This document shows, one piece after another, positions 53,901 through 54,638 of a stretch of DNA of 54,638 bases. The stretch covers positions 1 through 54,638 of the forward strand of contig CBFHGY010000005.1 of the NCBI GenBank assembly GCA_965655465.1, given 5' to 3'. Position 1 is the first letter of the stretch; each line of letters begins with the position of its first letter. The DNA is from VMCP01 sp965655465 (GTDB lineage: Bacteria; Bacteroidota; Bacteroidia; NS11-12g; UBA955). The position numbers and the translations under genes are program-made. The notes under the pieces were generated by a model that searched no databases, was not told the origin of the DNA, and was given only the letters and a program-made list of their open reading frames with translations.

Positions 53901-54351
53901 ATGCCTTTACCAGTGTTAATGCGTGTTTGGCCGATAGAAGAAAGAACGATTTAAAGTGCTTCTGCGCCAAACAAAATTAACTTAAAATGTGATAAAATCA
54001 TCCTTTTAACCTTGAAAATGAAGATTTTTGACGCAGTTTGAACGCAGTTTTCCTTTGGAACTTGCTAAAACCCAAACACTCACTAAAAAGAGTTAAGTCA
54101 CTGATTATAATAGGAAAAACACCAATATAAAACCCCAGAATCTCCTACCCTCACCCCCAAATTCCTATGTAAACGAGCGTGGGGGTTACTTATTCTTACC
54201 CCCCTATGTTGATTTCAGGATTCGGGTATTCCCCCGCTTTCCTAATATTTAAAGTTAATATAGCTATAGTTGAGTTAAACTTAACTAACCTAGCAACCCC
54301 ATATTAACAGATATCCTATTTTTCTTTCTGCTTGTGCTAAATAAAATAATT
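53901..54351. other. Gene-poor, repeat-rich boundary region after tRNA-Arg
   Basis: There is no supported gene in about 450 bases. The region holds a direct repeat (ACGCAGTTT at 54031 and again at 54042), C/G-run inverted repeats (ACCCCCA at 54153, TGGGGGT at 54180, ACCCCC at 54198), and a repeated CCTATGT. It also has a 10-bp palindrome TATAGCTATA at 54259-54268 and GTTAA-AC-TTAAC at 54274-54285. Such a pattern fits the regulatory end of an integrated element; no integrase gene is seen here. Confidence 0.45.
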
Positions 54352-54638
54352 ATGAAAATTACAACAGCACAACGGAAAAGGGCTAGGATTCGATTGTCGA
54401 TTCAAGGTCCTAGTGGTAGTGGGAAGACGTTCTCTTCTCTACTTATTGCTAAAGGATTGGTAGGCGACTGGTCAAAAATCTGTGTTATCGACACGGAAAA
54501 CCACTCAGCTGATCTCTATTCTCACTTGGGAGCGTATAACGTTCTTTCTCTGGGGAAACCTTTCACGCCTGAGGCCTATGCTCAAGCCATTGAACTATGT
54601 GAGCAATCGGGTATGAAAGCCATCATCATCGACTCGTT
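54352..54638 (+). CDS. Phage-type AAA ATPase (5' part; runs off the window)
   Basis: The visible 95 codons begin MKITTAQRKRARIRLSIQGP and contain Walker A GPSGSGKT at residues 19-26, then VIDTENHSADLYSHL and a Walker B-like AIIIDS at the window edge. This is the opening of the RecA/Sak4-like ATPase found in Bacteroidota prophages and related mobile elements, where it usually lies among recombination/replication genes. It is the only sign of mobile DNA in the window and follows a tRNA gene, a common integration site. Palindromes upstream may be repressor sites. Confidence 0.82.
   Translation, partial: MKITTAQRKRARIRLSIQGPSGSGKTFSSLLIAKGLVGDWSKICVIDTENHSADLYSHLGAYNVLSLGKPFTPEAYAQAIELCEQSGMKAIIIDS

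Noticed and set aside
53913..53972. Short 17-codon frame after the tRNA terminator
   Set aside because: It is too short and has no recognisable features; it is more likely chance.
1..54638. CRISPR arrays, insertion sequences, rRNA genes
   Set aside because: No regularly spaced repeats, transposase genes or rRNA segments were seen on either strand.

Overview
The window looks like a chromosomal segment of a free-living Bacteroidota (Flavobacteriia/Sphingobacteriia-like) bacterium. The evidence is a type IX secretion (T9SS) C-terminal sorting domain, GldL/GldM-type motor proteins, DUF5686 and DUF2851 family proteins, a meso-DAP-type dcw cluster, promoters of the TTG-N19-21-TAnnTTTG type and no clear Shine-Dalgarno sequences. 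All calls come from reading the sequence; no database search was run.

Layout. 1-12.9 kb holds housekeeping and envelope genes: the 5' part of clpC, an unknown gene, replicative helicase dnaB, a DegP/HtrA protease facing an ECF-like sigma / membrane anti-sigma / dapF operon, a large T9SS-secreted propeller protein, lipA and a small outer-membrane protein. 12.9-28.3 kb is a complete division and cell-wall (dcw) cluster read in one direction: mraZ-rsmH-ftsL-ftsI-murE-mraY-murD-ftsW-murG-murC-ftsQ-ftsA-ftsZ. It is preceded by three perfect 10-bp-spaced MraZ boxes and closed by a terminator. 28.3-39.7 kb is a run of minus-strand metabolic and envelope genes: glycosyltransferases, an MFS transporter, a CCG-domain Fe-S protein, a SprT-like protein, an L-2-hydroxyglutarate oxidase-like protein, DUF2851, a CDF metal exporter and a 2-oxoacid dehydrogenase E2.

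39.8-45.9 kb is the most unusual region. A tight five-gene minus-strand operon encodes a signal-peptide/coiled-coil/TM protein, a GldL homologue that keeps the proton-channel Lys and Glu, two consecutive diverged GldM paralogues, and a beta-helix protein fused to an outer-membrane barrel. GldK, GldN, SprE and PorP are absent. Because the window also encodes a T9SS cargo, a canonical T9SS motor is expected elsewhere in the genome, so this looks like a second, specialised proton-driven trans-envelope machine.

46-53.6 kb carries a DUF5686 outer-membrane protein, a DUF423 membrane protein, a TonB-dependent receptor and a zinc metalloprotease. At 53.8 kb a tRNA-Arg(ACG) with its own promoter and terminator is followed by a gene-poor, palindrome-rich stretch. 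The window then enters a phage-type AAA ATPase gene, which suggests the edge of an element integrated near the tRNA.
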